The notes beneath the pieces were generated by a model. It saw nothing but the letters and a program-made list of their open reading frames with translations, did not search any database and was not told where the DNA came from. From Deltaproteobacteria bacterium (lineage in GTDB: Bacteria; Desulfobacterota; Binatia; Binatales; Binataceae), in NCBI GenBank assembly GCA_021799495.1, contig JAJZAI010000013.1:1-64000 (forward strand): DNA of 64,000 nucleotides, given 5' to 3'. How positions within the stretch are numbered: position 1 is the first letter of the stretch; each line of letters starts with the position of its first letter. A program made the position numbers and the translations under genes. Shown here one piece after another: positions 33,644 through 42,723 of the stretch.

Positions 33644-34207
33644 TTACTTCGATCGCGAAAGATACTCGTTGTTCTCGGTGTTGATCGTAATCAAGTCGCC
33701 CTCGGCCACGAAGTGCGGCACCTGCACGACCATCCCGGTTTCGAGCCTGGCCGGCTTGAGCGTGTTGGTGACCGCCGCGGTCTTGATGCCCGGGTCGGTC
33801 TCGACCACGCGCATCGTAACGGTCTTCGGCAGCGTAACATTGAGCGGCGTGCTGTTGTGAAACTCGACTTCGACTTTCAGGTTCGGCGTCAGGTATCCGG
33901 CGACGTCCTCGATCAAATCCTTCGGCAGCGTGATCTGGTCGTAGGTCTCGGTGTTCATGAAATGGAAATCGTTGTCCTCCTGATAGAGGAATTCCATTTC
34001 GATCTGGTCGAGGATGACTCGCTCGACGCGATCTTCGGAGCGGAAGCGGTTTTCAGTCTGCGATCCGGTCTGGATATTGCGCAGCTTGGACTGCACCATC
34101 CCGCGCCAGTTGCCGGGCGTGATGTGCTGGATAGTCATCACGCGCCAGAGGCCGCCATTGTATTCGAGCACCATTCCGGGCCGTAGCTGCGTCGCCTGAA
34201 TCAACAT
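33644..34207 (-). CDS. efp: Elongation factor P, atypical tip loop
   Basis: A 187-residue EF-P with the KOW-like N-terminal domain and two OB domains (end NTENNEYLSRSK). It relieves ribosome stalling at polyproline. The tip loop reads HITPGNWRGMVQSKLRN: the residue equivalent to the modified Lys34 of E. coli is Asn33, followed by Trp and Arg. Neither the Lys used by EpmA/YmfI-type systems nor the usual Arg32 rhamnosylation loop is present in the normal position. No modification enzyme gene is nearby. Confidence 0.93.
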   Translation of the reverse strand: MLIQATQLRPGMVLEYNGGLWRVMTIQHITPGNWRGMVQSKLRNIQTGSQTENRFRSEDRVERVILDQIEMEFLYQEDNDFHFMNTETYDQITLPKDLIEDVAGYLTPNLKVEVEFHNSTPLNVTLPKTVTMRVVETDPGIKTAAVTNTLKPARLETGMVVQVPHFVAEGDLITINTENNEYLSRSK

Positions 34208-34290
34208 TATGCTTAAACTCTCGGCTTGGCTGTAAACTCTGAATGATAATCCAACCGCGCCCGCCGCCGCAACCCGGCGTCGGCGTGGCG

Positions 34291-36357
34291 TTAGCGGACG
34301 GGCGGGCCTGAGAAGGGATTGGTCGGCGGGGCGTAGGGATTGATGGGCGGCGCGCCGAAAGTTCCGCCCGAATACGGACTGGCCGCGCCGGGATTCGCAT
34401 ACACGCCGTTCGGCGGCATCGCCGGCGCGTATGTTCCATACGGCGACGCGCCGTAGCCGTATGGACTCATGCCATAGGGACTCATGCCATACGGCGACGC
34501 GCCGTAACCGTACGGGCTCGCCCCGTAGGGCGACACGCCATAGGGCGACATGCCGTAGGGGCTGTACGGCGTCATTACGACGGGCGGCGCGCTGTAGGAA
34601 TACGAACCGCCGGAGGTCGTCATGCCGCCGGCGTAGGGATTATTCGCGGCGCCCGCGACGACCGGCTGTTCGGCGTACACGCCATTGCCGGAGTAGGCGC
34701 GGATCGTCGCCGGACCGGCTTGCGGATCGAAGCGGACGTTGAAATTCACGTTGTTCGACGAGCCGGGCAGGAGCGAACCGATCATCGCGCCGATTCCGTG
34801 GCGGACCGCGATCGCCTGCACCAGCATCCCATTCTGATAAAGCCCGGCGCTGACGACGCGCTTGCCGGTGATCACGCCGGAAACAACAGACTGCGTGGGC
34901 GAGATTGAGCCGACGGCGGAAATTTGAATGGCGACGCCCGCAGCCATGACGGGCGCGCCGCCGAGCATCGCTCCGCCGGTCATCGGCGCGGCGGCGACGG
35001 CCGGCGGCATCGGTTCGGCCGACGCGAGCGAATTGCCCAGATCGACCGGCGTTTCGATAAATCGATCGCCCATCGCATACGCGCGGATCGTCGGCGCTCC
35101 GCCTTCGAGCGTGAAGCGCTGATCGAAGCTGTTCAACGGCGCGGCGGCGGCAACCGGTATCCGATGAACGAGGCGGCCGTTGATATAAATTCCCGCGCGG
35201 TTCACGCCCCGCCCTTCAATCTGCCCGATGATTTCATAGATGGGCGGCTGCGCCTGGACCTGATTCACGGCGATAACGTCGATATGGAAATCCGCCAGCC
35301 GGCTCGCCATCGTATGGCGTTTCGATGGCGACGGCCGCGGCGCGCCGTACGAGGGAATCACCGCCAGATTGCCCGCCGCGGAATTCGGGGAATTGCGATC
35401 GACCTCGACGCCGGCTTCTTCGGCCGGCGCGTGCGGCGGGCGCATCGCGGGAATTTCCGGCTCATTCGACGCCTCGCTCGCGCCCGCCGCCGGCGACGCC
35501 GCGGCCGGCGGCGCCTCGCCGCCCAAACTCGGCTCCAGGACCGACGCTTCGCCCATCCGGCCCGCGGAATCGAAAACTCTTATCGTGGTCGCTGAGGAGG
35601 GATTGCCCAATCCGAGGTCGAAATTGACGCGTTCCTCGCCCGCGACTTTGCCGATATGAAACGCGCGCAACTCGCGACCGTTCTCGAACAGCCCCGCGCG
35701 AGAGAGATCGGAGCCTTGCATGTAGCCCTTGATGCGCACTGTATCGCCGTTGAGACTGCGCGATTCGATCACGACCCGCGGCGCGCCGCTCGACGCCAAT
35801 CCGGAGGCGGAATCGGCGGCGGGTTTTTCCGCGGAGCCGGCGTCCGTATGCGCGACCGGCGGCGGCGTAATGGGCGCAGGCGCGGCGCGCGGCGCGGCGG
35901 CGGCTGACGGGACGGCGGCTTCCAGCGCGGCCATTTGCCGCTTGATCGCATTCCACTGATTCGCGTCGAACCCGTGCGGATGGCCCCCGGCGGCGGCATC
36001 GACGGATTGCTCATCGGCCTTCAGCGCCGCCATCGCGGACGCGGCCGACGCTCCGTCGCCGGCCGCCAACGCATGACTGAGCGTCTGCGCGTCTCCGGCA
36101 AATACCGCCATCGGCCCGACCGCCGGATTCGGCGCTCCGCCGCCGCTCGCGGCATTCAAACCGGAAAGCATCGCGAACGCCTGATCGCTGAGCGAAGCGG
36201 CCTGCCGGGCTGGCGTCACGGCATAAGCGCATACCGCGGCGAGCAGCATCGCGGCGAGCCACGCGGCCCCCCAGCGGCGCGCGGCGGCTGGCCGCCTGAG
36301 GAGCGCGGAGATTTCCCGCCCGCGCGATGTCGGTCCGGATCGCATCCCCAAAATCAT
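34291..36357 (-). CDS. Membrane-anchored protein with triplicated module and SPYG-repeat tail
   Basis: A 688-residue protein. One transmembrane or signal helix (WGAAWLAAMLLAAVCAYAV) lies near residues 29-47. Ala-rich linkers separate three related modules at about 193-274, 357-439 and 476-567; each has a V-x-G strand, then SRAGLFENGRELRA, NRAGIYINGRLVHR or VSAGLYQNGMLVQA, and ends TTIRVFDSAG, TIRAYAMG or TIRAYSGNG. The C terminus has about ten copies of SPYG/SPYGYGA, then Pro/Asn-rich sequence. No known domain was recognised; an Ig-like surface fold is likely. The start at 36357 is chosen because a TATAAT box overlaps the upstream TTG. Confidence 0.75.
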   Translation of the reverse strand: MILGMRSGPTSRGREISALLRRPAAARRWGAAWLAAMLLAAVCAYAVTPARQAASLSDQAFAMLSGLNAASGGGAPNPAVGPMAVFAGDAQTLSHALAAGDGASAASAMAALKADEQSVDAAAGGHPHGFDANQWNAIKRQMAALEAAVPSAAAAPRAAPAPITPPPVAHTDAGSAEKPAADSASGLASSGAPRVVIESRSLNGDTVRIKGYMQGSDLSRAGLFENGRELRAFHIGKVAGEERVNFDLGLGNPSSATTIRVFDSAGRMGEASVLEPSLGGEAPPAAASPAAGASEASNEPEIPAMRPPHAPAEEAGVEVDRNSPNSAAGNLAVIPSYGAPRPSPSKRHTMASRLADFHIDVIAVNQVQAQPPIYEIIGQIEGRGVNRAGIYINGRLVHRIPVAAAAPLNSFDQRFTLEGGAPTIRAYAMGDRFIETPVDLGNSLASAEPMPPAVAAAPMTGGAMLGGAPVMAAGVAIQISAVGSISPTQSVVSGVITGKRVVSAGLYQNGMLVQAIAVRHGIGAMIGSLLPGSSNNVNFNVRFDPQAGPATIRAYSGNGVYAEQPVVAGAANNPYAGGMTTSGGSYSYSAPPVVMTPYSPYGMSPYGVSPYGASPYGYGASPYGMSPYGMSPYGYGASPYGTYAPAMPPNGVYANPGAASPYSGGTFGAPPINPYAPPTNPFSGPPVR

Positions 36358-36369
36358 CCCAACCAAATG

Positions 36370-36375
36370 ATTATA
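36370..36375 (-). promoter_or_regulatory. -10 box of the SPYG-protein gene
   Basis: TATAAT on the minus strand lies 12 bases before the ATG at 36357, so the transcript should start about six bases before it. No clear -35 was seen. Confidence 0.4.
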
Positions 36376-36547
36376 CGCCAAATCTTAATGATCGTTAGCA
36401 GACCCGCTCTGACGAATCGAAATCGCGTGCGCCGCGCCGGCCGCAACGGGCAAGGCGGTTCGCGCCGGCGGTGTTGTGGCGGGCGCGCCGAATCTGTTAA
36501 TTTTTTCTGGCGCGGTTAATATTCTCGCAAGCCGGAAAACCCCTCGC

Positions 36548-37561
36548 ATGAGTTCGCTGGAGCAAGGCGCCTTGAACGCGTTCCCGGAGTCTCGGATCGA
36601 CGCCGAATATTTCGCGCTGCGCAACGGCGCGGGAATCTCGCCGCTTGCCGATCGGCTCCTGATTCGCGTGGTCGGAAGCGATCGGGTCGCGTTCATGCAC
36701 GGGATGTGCTCGCAGGACGTGAAAAGCCTCGCGGCGGGAGCGGTCGCGCCGGCGCTGATTCTCAACGAACGCGCCCATTTGATCGCCGATCTTTTCCTGT
36801 ACGCCGAGCCGGACGCTCTGCTGATCGAAACCGATCGCCGGCTGTGGCCGGCCGCCCGGGATCATCTGGAACGCCTGTTGGTGGCCGACGACGTCGAGTT
36901 CGAGACGCTCGGCGAGACGGCGGTGCTCGATCTCGAAGGACCGCTCTCCGGACGAGCCGCGGCGGCGATCGCCGGCGCAAGCGTGGCGGACCTGGCGGAA
37001 TGGCGGCACGTGACGGCGGACGGGCTGATCATCGCGAATTTGCCGCGCTACGGTATGCAGGCCTATTCGATAATCGCCCCACGCACGATAATTGATGGCC
37101 TGGCGGCGAAAATTCTGGGCGCTGCGGACCGGCCGGAGACGGCTCGGGTGGCGCCCGAGACGCTCGAAATCATCCGCGTCGAGAACGGCCGCGCGCGCGT
37201 CGGAATCGATACGAACGAAAAGACGATCGCGCTCGAAGCGCGGCTCGAAGCGGCGATTTCGTTCAGCAAAGGATGTTACGTCGGACAGGAAACGATCGAG
37301 CGGGCGACGGCGCGCGGCGGAATCAGAAAAAGACTATTCGGACTCAGGATTGCCGGAGAACGCCCGCCCGCGCCCGGCGCCGCCGTTATTTATCAGGAAA
37401 AGGAGGCCGGCCGCCTGACCTCGGTGGTCTGTTCGCCGCGCTTCGGCGCGATTGGACTTGCGATTATTCATCAACCGGCCTGGACCCCCGGCGCGACGGT
37501 CGCGGTTCGCGCCGACGATGGCGAGTTTTCAGGCATCGTGAGCGAGTTGCCGTTCCAATAA
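36548..37561 (+). CDS. ygfZ: YgfZ/GcvT-like folate-binding iron-sulfur repair protein
   Basis: A 337-residue homologue of YgfZ, a tetrahydrofolate-dependent factor for making or repairing iron-sulfur clusters. It carries the YgfZ signature SKGCYVGQETIERATARGG with the conserved Cys, and VENGRARVGIDTNEKTIALE before it. The GcvT fold is evident from FMHGMCSQDVKSL at the N terminus. I use the ATG at 36548; an upstream in-frame GTG would add 24 atypical residues. A tiny desulforedoxin-like gene follows after 99 bases, which fits an iron-related context. Confidence 0.88.
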   Translation: MSSLEQGALNAFPESRIDAEYFALRNGAGISPLADRLLIRVVGSDRVAFMHGMCSQDVKSLAAGAVAPALILNERAHLIADLFLYAEPDALLIETDRRLWPAARDHLERLLVADDVEFETLGETAVLDLEGPLSGRAAAAIAGASVADLAEWRHVTADGLIIANLPRYGMQAYSIIAPRTIIDGLAAKILGAADRPETARVAPETLEIIRVENGRARVGIDTNEKTIALEARLEAAISFSKGCYVGQETIERATARGGIRKRLFGLRIAGERPPAPGAAVIYQEKEAGRLTSVVCSPRFGAIGLAIIHQPAWTPGATVAVRADDGEFSGIVSELPFQ

Positions 37562-37660
37562 CGTCTCAAGGCTTTTATCCGCAGCGCCGAAATGATACTC
37601 GGCGTGTCTGATTTTGTTTGGCGGCCGGGCCAGTGAACCCGCCGCATGGAGGAAACAACG

Positions 37661-37804
37661 ATGGCTAACGTGCTCGGCAAGCGTTACATGTGCGAAAAAT
37701 GCGGCACCGAAGTGCTGTGCAACAAGGCCGGTTCGGGCGCCCTTGAGTGCTGCGAGGGCGAAATGAAATTGAAAGAGGCCAAGCCGCTACCGTCGTCCGA
37801 CTGA
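37661..37804 (+). CDS. Tiny desulforedoxin-like protein A
   Basis: A 47-residue protein. MANVLGKRYMCEKCGTEVLC followed by NKAGSGALECCEGEMKLKEA gives Cys at CxxC and adjacent CC, the rubredoxin-like Fe(Cys)4 site of desulforedoxin and of the N-terminal domain of desulfoferrodoxin. GGAGGAAAC lies upstream of the ATG. A paralogue is encoded at 42724. It may be an electron carrier, or simply a zinc-binding protein. Confidence 0.75.
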   Translation: MANVLGKRYMCEKCGTEVLCNKAGSGALECCEGEMKLKEAKPLPSSD

Positions 37805-37811
37805 CGCGGTC

Positions 37812-37849
37812 AGGGCGGCCCCGCGCCATCGTGCGCCGCCGGCCGCCCT
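37812..37849 (+). terminator. GC-rich hairpin after desulforedoxin-like gene A
   Basis: AGGGCGGCC and GGCCGCCCT form a 9-bp stem with a 20-base loop that can itself pair partly. There is no T-run, so it is either a factor-dependent terminator or an RNA-stabilising hairpin. Confidence 0.4.
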
Positions 37850-37904
37850 AACGACATTTTGCGCAGGGCGCGCGCGATTCAAGGAAAGGGGGACGGGTGC
37901 GCCA

Positions 37905-39461
37905 ATGGCCCAAGATAAAGCCGATCTGGTGCTGCATGATGGCCGCGTCTTCGGTCACCCCGAATGCGATTCGGTGGCAGTTGGGGCCAGCCGAATCATG
38001 GCCTATGGCAGCTTTAACGAGCTTAAATCGCTCGTAGGTCCCAGCACTCATCTGATTCGCCTCAATGGCCGGACGGTCGCGCCCGGCTTCATCGATTGCC
38101 ATCTCCATTTCATGGAAGGCGCCGCCGCCGCCACCGGCGCAAGCGTGCGGCGATGCCGCACGCTTGGCGATCTTTTCGCCGCGCTGCGGCTGGCGGCGGG
38201 CCGCACTCCGCCGGGCAACTGGCTGCGCGCGTTCGGATGCGACGAGGCGTTGATCGCCGAGCGGCGCGGCCCAACCCGCGCCGAACTCGATCAAGCCGCG
38301 CCGCGCAACCCGGTCCGGTTGCGCCATCAGACGCTCCATGCGTCGTGGTTGAATTCGCGCGCCATCGCCGCCCTGGGACTCGAATCGCCCGATTTCCATC
38401 CGCCGGAGGGCGTTTGGCTCGATCGCGCCGCGGACGGCCGCTTGAGCGGCTTCGTGGCCGGACTGGAACAGTGGCTGTCAGACCGTTTGCCGCTGGTGAC
38501 GGCGGCGGAACTGGAAGCGCGCGCGCGCAACTTCAGCCGGGAGCTCGCCGCCGGCGGAATCACGGCATTTACCGACGCCACCGTGCGCAACGGTCCCGAC
38601 CAGATTGCGGCGCTTGCGCGGATGGTGGGCTCGGGCGCGATTCGCCAGCGCGCCGGCGTGATGCTTGGCGAAAATTTTATCGACGCCGCGAGCGAGGCGC
38701 GCCGGATCGTCGATGCGTCGGGTCTCAGGCTGGCCGGAGTGAAATTCATGGACGTGGCGCGCGCGCGGCCGGAACGGCTGGCGCGCGACCTTGGACGAGC
38801 GTTGAGTCTCGGTCTGGACGCCGCTTTCCACGCCACCGAACTGGATGAAATCGACGCGGCCCTGACCGCCGTCCATCGGATTCGCAAAGAGATGAATCCG
38901 CGGCTGGCGGCAGGCACGGTGTGCCGGGTCGAGCATGGCGGTGTAATTCCGCCGGACTATCCGGAAGCGATCGCACGGATGGGCGTGTGGGTCGTGACGA
39001 ATCCCGGATTTCTCCACTACCGTGCCGCGAAATACGCCGCCGATCCCGGTCTGACGCCCTATCGCTATCGCGCCCGCGGCCTGCTCGAGGCGGGCGTCGA
39101 ACTGGCCGCCGCTACGGACGCCCCGGTCACGCCGCCACGGCCGCTGACGGCGATCGCCGCCGCGGTGACGCGGCGCGGCGCCGAGGGCGAAGAGCTGGCG
39201 CCCGCGGAGGCGCTGCCGGTCGCCACAGCCTTCGAGCTTTTCTCGAACCGGGCCGCGCGGCTGAGCCGCCTCGCCGCCGGCGAAATCACGCCTGGATATC
39301 TGGCCGACCTGATCGTTCTGAGCGCCGACCCGATGGCGGTGGCGCCGGCCGAACTCGCAAATCTGCCGATCGATCTCACGATTATCGGCGGCAAAGTGGT
39401 TTACGAACGCGGCCGGCCGGCGATCGCGCAGAGCGACACGGCCAACTTGTATTCTCCATAA
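37905..39461 (+). CDS. Amidohydrolase family 3 protein (YtcJ-like)
   Basis: A 518-residue metal-dependent hydrolase. ADLVLHDGRVFGHPECDSVA opens the beta-sandwich and VAPGFIDCHLHFMEGAAAAT provides the HxH metal motif. Further metal-site regions are LAGVKFMDVA (Lys), DAAFHATE (His), CRVEHGG (His) and AAATDAPVTPP (Asp). The end LADLIVLSADPMAVAPAELA closes the fold. YtcJ-like enzymes hydrolyse varied C-N bonds. It is upstream of CoA-pathway genes on the same strand but probably separately controlled. Confidence 0.88.
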   Translation: MAQDKADLVLHDGRVFGHPECDSVAVGASRIMAYGSFNELKSLVGPSTHLIRLNGRTVAPGFIDCHLHFMEGAAAATGASVRRCRTLGDLFAALRLAAGRTPPGNWLRAFGCDEALIAERRGPTRAELDQAAPRNPVRLRHQTLHASWLNSRAIAALGLESPDFHPPEGVWLDRAADGRLSGFVAGLEQWLSDRLPLVTAAELEARARNFSRELAAGGITAFTDATVRNGPDQIAALARMVGSGAIRQRAGVMLGENFIDAASEARRIVDASGLRLAGVKFMDVARARPERLARDLGRALSLGLDAAFHATELDEIDAALTAVHRIRKEMNPRLAAGTVCRVEHGGVIPPDYPEAIARMGVWVVTNPGFLHYRAAKYAADPGLTPYRYRARGLLEAGVELAAATDAPVTPPRPLTAIAAAVTRRGAEGEELAPAEALPVATAFELFSNRAARLSRLAAGEITPGYLADLIVLSADPMAVAPAELANLPIDLTIIGGKVVYERGRPAIAQSDTANLYSP

Positions 39462-39509
39462 TTCGTACTAGATTCTTTTCAGTATTCGGGTTTTCGCCGT
39501 TTTTCATCG

Positions 39510-40316
39510 ATGACCAGGACCGCTATCGCGGCGGCGCGAAAGGCTTCGCCCTCGCCACCCGTACTTTTCGAGAAACGCGGCGCGATCGCATTGATCACCC
39601 TGAACCGGCCGGAGCGGTTGAACGCCTATAACGTCGCGATGCGCGACGCGCTGTACGCCGCGCTGACCGCCGTCCATCGCGATCCGGAAGTCCGCGCGAT
39701 GGTGCTGCGCGGCGCCGGACCCGCCTTTTCGACCGGCGGCGACGTTAGCGAATTCGGCAGCGCGCCCTCGCCGATCGCGGCGCGATGGATTCGTTTCCGG
39801 CGCGACGTCTGGGGCCGCTTGCGCGGCCTCGCGGTGCCGACGGTCGCGGCGGTCCATGGTTTTACGGTCGGCGGCGGACTGGAGATGGCGCTGCTGTGCG
39901 ATATCGCGATCGCGGCCGACGACGCACGCTTTTGTCTGCCCGAAACCGGCCTTGGGATGATCCCGGGCGTCGCCGGCACGCAGACCGCGGCGCGCCGGCT
40001 GCCGTTCGGATGGGCGCTCGATTTGAATTTGACCGGCCGGTGGATTGACGCGGATCGGGCTTTATTTATAGGTTTGGTCGCCGATGTCGTGCCGCGGCGG
40101 GCGCTCGATCGCACCGCCCTTGGGATGGCCAGGTCGCTGAGCCGGATGCCGCGCGAGCGGGTCGCTTGCGCCAAATTTGCGGTTTGGGAGGGTCTCGACG
40201 CCAGTTTGGCGGAAGGCCTCGAGCTTGAACGGCGGCTCGCCGCCCGGCTCGGCAATTTTTTGAAGGCGCCGTTGGGCAAGGCGGCGGCCATGCGGCCATC
40301 GCCGCGCAGGAGGTAA
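39510..40316 (+). CDS. Enoyl-CoA hydratase/isomerase family protein
   Basis: A 268-residue crotonase-fold protein: ALITLNRPERLNAYNVAMRD, LRGAGPAFSTGGDVSEF (oxyanion hole 1), AAVHGFTVGGGLEMALLCDI (oxyanion hole 2), FCLPETGLGMIPGVAGTQTA (Glu and Pro of the active site). Both oxyanion-hole segments and a catalytic Glu are intact, so hydratase activity is plausible. It is followed by an acyl-CoA ligase gene after seven bases and belongs to the same operon. Confidence 0.88.
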   Translation: MTRTAIAAARKASPSPPVLFEKRGAIALITLNRPERLNAYNVAMRDALYAALTAVHRDPEVRAMVLRGAGPAFSTGGDVSEFGSAPSPIAARWIRFRRDVWGRLRGLAVPTVAAVHGFTVGGGLEMALLCDIAIAADDARFCLPETGLGMIPGVAGTQTAARRLPFGWALDLNLTGRWIDADRALFIGLVADVVPRRALDRTALGMARSLSRMPRERVACAKFAVWEGLDASLAEGLELERRLAARLGNFLKAPLGKAAAMRPSPRRR

Positions 40317-40323
40317 TTAGTCC

Positions 40324-41874
40324 GTGAACACCGTCAACTTCATTTCGATCCCTGGCTCGATCGCGCCCGAGCAGGAAATCGTGGTCTTTGGGCAGAACCG
40401 GCTCACTTACGGCGAACTGAACGACCTGGTCGCCCGGCTGACCGGCGTCTTCAGACAGCAGGGCCTCAAGCCGCGCGACGTGCTGGCCATCCTCGACACC
40501 AATTCGCACCTTTATATCGCCAGCTACTACGCCGCCGCCAAAGCCGGCCTGACCTTTTTGCCGCTCAACTATCGCGCCAAGGACCCCGAACTCGAATATA
40601 TGATCAACACCGCGAACGCGCGGCTGCTGCTGGCCGGCGATCGCTATCTCGACCTCGTCAAGCGGATCCATCCCAAGCTCAACGGCGTCAAATGCATGGC
40701 GGTCGGCGAGGGCGACGGCGCGCTGGCCCGGCTGGCCGATCTCGCCGCCAAAGCCGACCCCGATGAAACCGAGACCGAAATCGAGGAAGAGGACGTTTCC
40801 GTCCTGATGTACACCAGCGGCACGACTTCACTGCCCAAGGGCGTGATGCTGAGCTTCCACGATTTTACAGCCTACGTGACGGCGAACGTCGAGATGGCCG
40901 ATGGAACCGAGCGGGGCGTTTTTCTGGTGTGCGCGCCGTTCTACCATATCGCCGGCACGACCGCGATGATGACCAACCTCTGGACCGGCCGAAAAATGAT
41001 CGTGATGCCGCAGTTCGAGCCGGCCAACTGGCTCGAACTGGTGCAGCGCGAGAAGGTCACGCACGCCTTTGTCGTGCCCACGATGATGAAGCAACTGCTT
41101 GACCATCCGGCCTTCGCCAGCACCGATTTTTCGTCGCTCACCAACCTCGCCTATGGCGGAGCGCCGATGCCGGTGGCGGTAATCCGCCGGGCGATCGAGG
41201 CGTTTCCGAAAAATGTAGGCTTCGTCAACGCTTACGGGCAGACCGAAACCACCTCGTCGCTGACCGTGCTCGGCCCGGACGACCATCGGATCGAGGGCAC
41301 GCCCGAACAGGTCGAACTCAAGCTCAAGCGGCTCAATTCGATCGGCAAGCCGCTGCCCGACGTTGAAGTGCGGGTGCGCGACGAAGACGGCCAATTCCTC
41401 GCCGCCGGACAGGTCGGCGAAATCATTATCCGCACGCCGCGAATTATGAAGGGCTATGCGGGACGCAAGGACGACGCCGCGCTCGCGGACGGATGGCGCG
41501 CGACCGGCGACCTCGGCTGGCTCGACGAGGAGGGTTACATCTTCTTCGCCGGCCGCAAGGACGACATGATTATCCGCGGCGGCGAAAATATCGCGCCGGC
41601 GGAGATCGAGACCGTCCTGATGAGCCATCCGGCGGTCGAAGAAGCGGCGGTGATCGGCGAGCCTTCGGTGGAATGGGGGCAGACGATCAAAGCCTTCGTC
41701 GTGCTGCGCGAGGGGCGGAAGGCCGGCGCGAAAGAGATTCAGGAGTTTTGCAAGACGCGGCTGGCGAGCTTCAAACGGCCGGAGAATATCGAATTTATCG
41801 CGGAACTGCCGAAAAACGCGCTCGGTAAAATCCTGCGCAAGGAATTGCACGCGCGCCAGAAGGCCGACGCTTGA
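40324..41874 (+). CDS. Acyl-CoA synthetase (AMP-forming), class I adenylate-forming
   Basis: A 516-residue ligase that activates a carboxylic acid to its CoA thioester with ATP. Core motifs are SVLMYTSGTTSLPKGVML (P-loop-like A3), NAYGQTETTSSLTV (A5), DGWRATGDLGWLDEEGYIFF (A7), GRKDDMIIRGGENIAPAEIE (A8 hinge) and KNALGKILRKEL (A10 Lys). Start is GTG. It is flanked by two crotonase homologues in one operon, so the acid is probably degraded by beta-oxidation-like steps. The chain or ring specificity is unknown. Confidence 0.92.
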   Translation: MNTVNFISIPGSIAPEQEIVVFGQNRLTYGELNDLVARLTGVFRQQGLKPRDVLAILDTNSHLYIASYYAAAKAGLTFLPLNYRAKDPELEYMINTANARLLLAGDRYLDLVKRIHPKLNGVKCMAVGEGDGALARLADLAAKADPDETETEIEEEDVSVLMYTSGTTSLPKGVMLSFHDFTAYVTANVEMADGTERGVFLVCAPFYHIAGTTAMMTNLWTGRKMIVMPQFEPANWLELVQREKVTHAFVVPTMMKQLLDHPAFASTDFSSLTNLAYGGAPMPVAVIRRAIEAFPKNVGFVNAYGQTETTSSLTVLGPDDHRIEGTPEQVELKLKRLNSIGKPLPDVEVRVRDEDGQFLAAGQVGEIIIRTPRIMKGYAGRKDDAALADGWRATGDLGWLDEEGYIFFAGRKDDMIIRGGENIAPAEIETVLMSHPAVEEAAVIGEPSVEWGQTIKAFVVLREGRKAGAKEIQEFCKTRLASFKRPENIEFIAELPKNALGKILRKELHARQKADA

Positions 41875-41900
41875 GCCGGCCGCGGCGTCCGATCTCCACG

Positions 41901-42689
41901 ATGACTCCTCGCCGGCGGAAGCCCCGCGCGATCGCGCGCAAGGTTGCGGATAGCGGGCCGGGGGCGGTCGAACTCGCGCTCGCCGACGGTGTGATGGTCG
42001 CGACCCTGTCGCGGCCCGCCGCGGCGAACCGGATAAGCCGCTCGATGGCGCACGAGCTGATCGATCTGGCCGAAACGGTCGAGGACGACGACCAGATCGC
42101 GGCGCTCGCGATTACCGGCGACGGCGAAGTTTTCGCGCCCGGCTTCGACCCGGACGCCGATGCGGAGCTGGTGGAGACGCTGGCGCGGATAGGCAAGCCG
42201 ACCGTCGCGCTGGTCAACGGCGATATCGGCGATGAGGCGCTGGAGCTGGCGCTGGCGCTCGATTTGCGCGCGACCATCAAGGACGCGCGCTTTACGATGA
42301 CCCAGCTCGCGCGCGGCGCGCTGCCGCGCTTCGGCGGCACGCAGCGGCTGCCGCGCCTGATTGGCGCCGCGCACGCCTTCCGGATGCTGCTGGGCGGAGC
42401 GGCGCTGGACGGCGCCGAGGCGATGCGGCTGGGGCTGGCGACCTATCTGGCGCGCGACCGGCGGGAGCTGAAGCGCGTCGCGGATGAGCTGTTCGGCGTG
42501 CTGCGCAGCCGCGGGCCGCTCGGGATGCGGCTGGTGAAGGATGCGGTGCGCAAGGGCGCCGATATGACGATCGAGCAGGGTATCAGGCTTGAAGAGGACT
42601 TGTACGCCTTGCTACAAACCACGGCCGACCGCGCCGAAGGCGTGGCGGCTTTTTTGAACAAGCGCAAACCGCTGTTCAAGGGGGCGTAG
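41901..42689 (+). CDS. Enoyl-CoA hydratase/isomerase family protein, divergent
   Basis: A 262-residue crotonase-fold protein: GVMVATLSRPAAANRISRSM, ALAITGDGEVFAPGFDPDAD (oxyanion hole 1, altered) and FTMTQLARGALPRFGGTQRL. The second oxyanion hole VALVNGDIGDEALELALALD lacks the usual HGxxxGGG glycines, so activity may differ from a true hydratase. I use the ATG at 41901; a TTG at 41871 overlapping the ligase stop is possible. It ends the operon before a desulforedoxin-like gene. Confidence 0.82.
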   Translation: MTPRRRKPRAIARKVADSGPGAVELALADGVMVATLSRPAAANRISRSMAHELIDLAETVEDDDQIAALAITGDGEVFAPGFDPDADAELVETLARIGKPTVALVNGDIGDEALELALALDLRATIKDARFTMTQLARGALPRFGGTQRLPRLIGAAHAFRMLLGGAALDGAEAMRLGLATYLARDRRELKRVADELFGVLRSRGPLGMRLVKDAVRKGADMTIEQGIRLEEDLYALLQTTADRAEGVAAFLNKRKPLFKGA

Positions 42690-42723
42690 GCGGAATTTCG
42701 TAAATTGGGAGCAAGCGAACGAA

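Noticed and set aside
34440-34570. Short tandem repeats that could suggest a CRISPR array
   Set aside because: They encode in-frame SPYG repeats of the membrane-anchored protein, are about 12-15 bases long and have no spacers.
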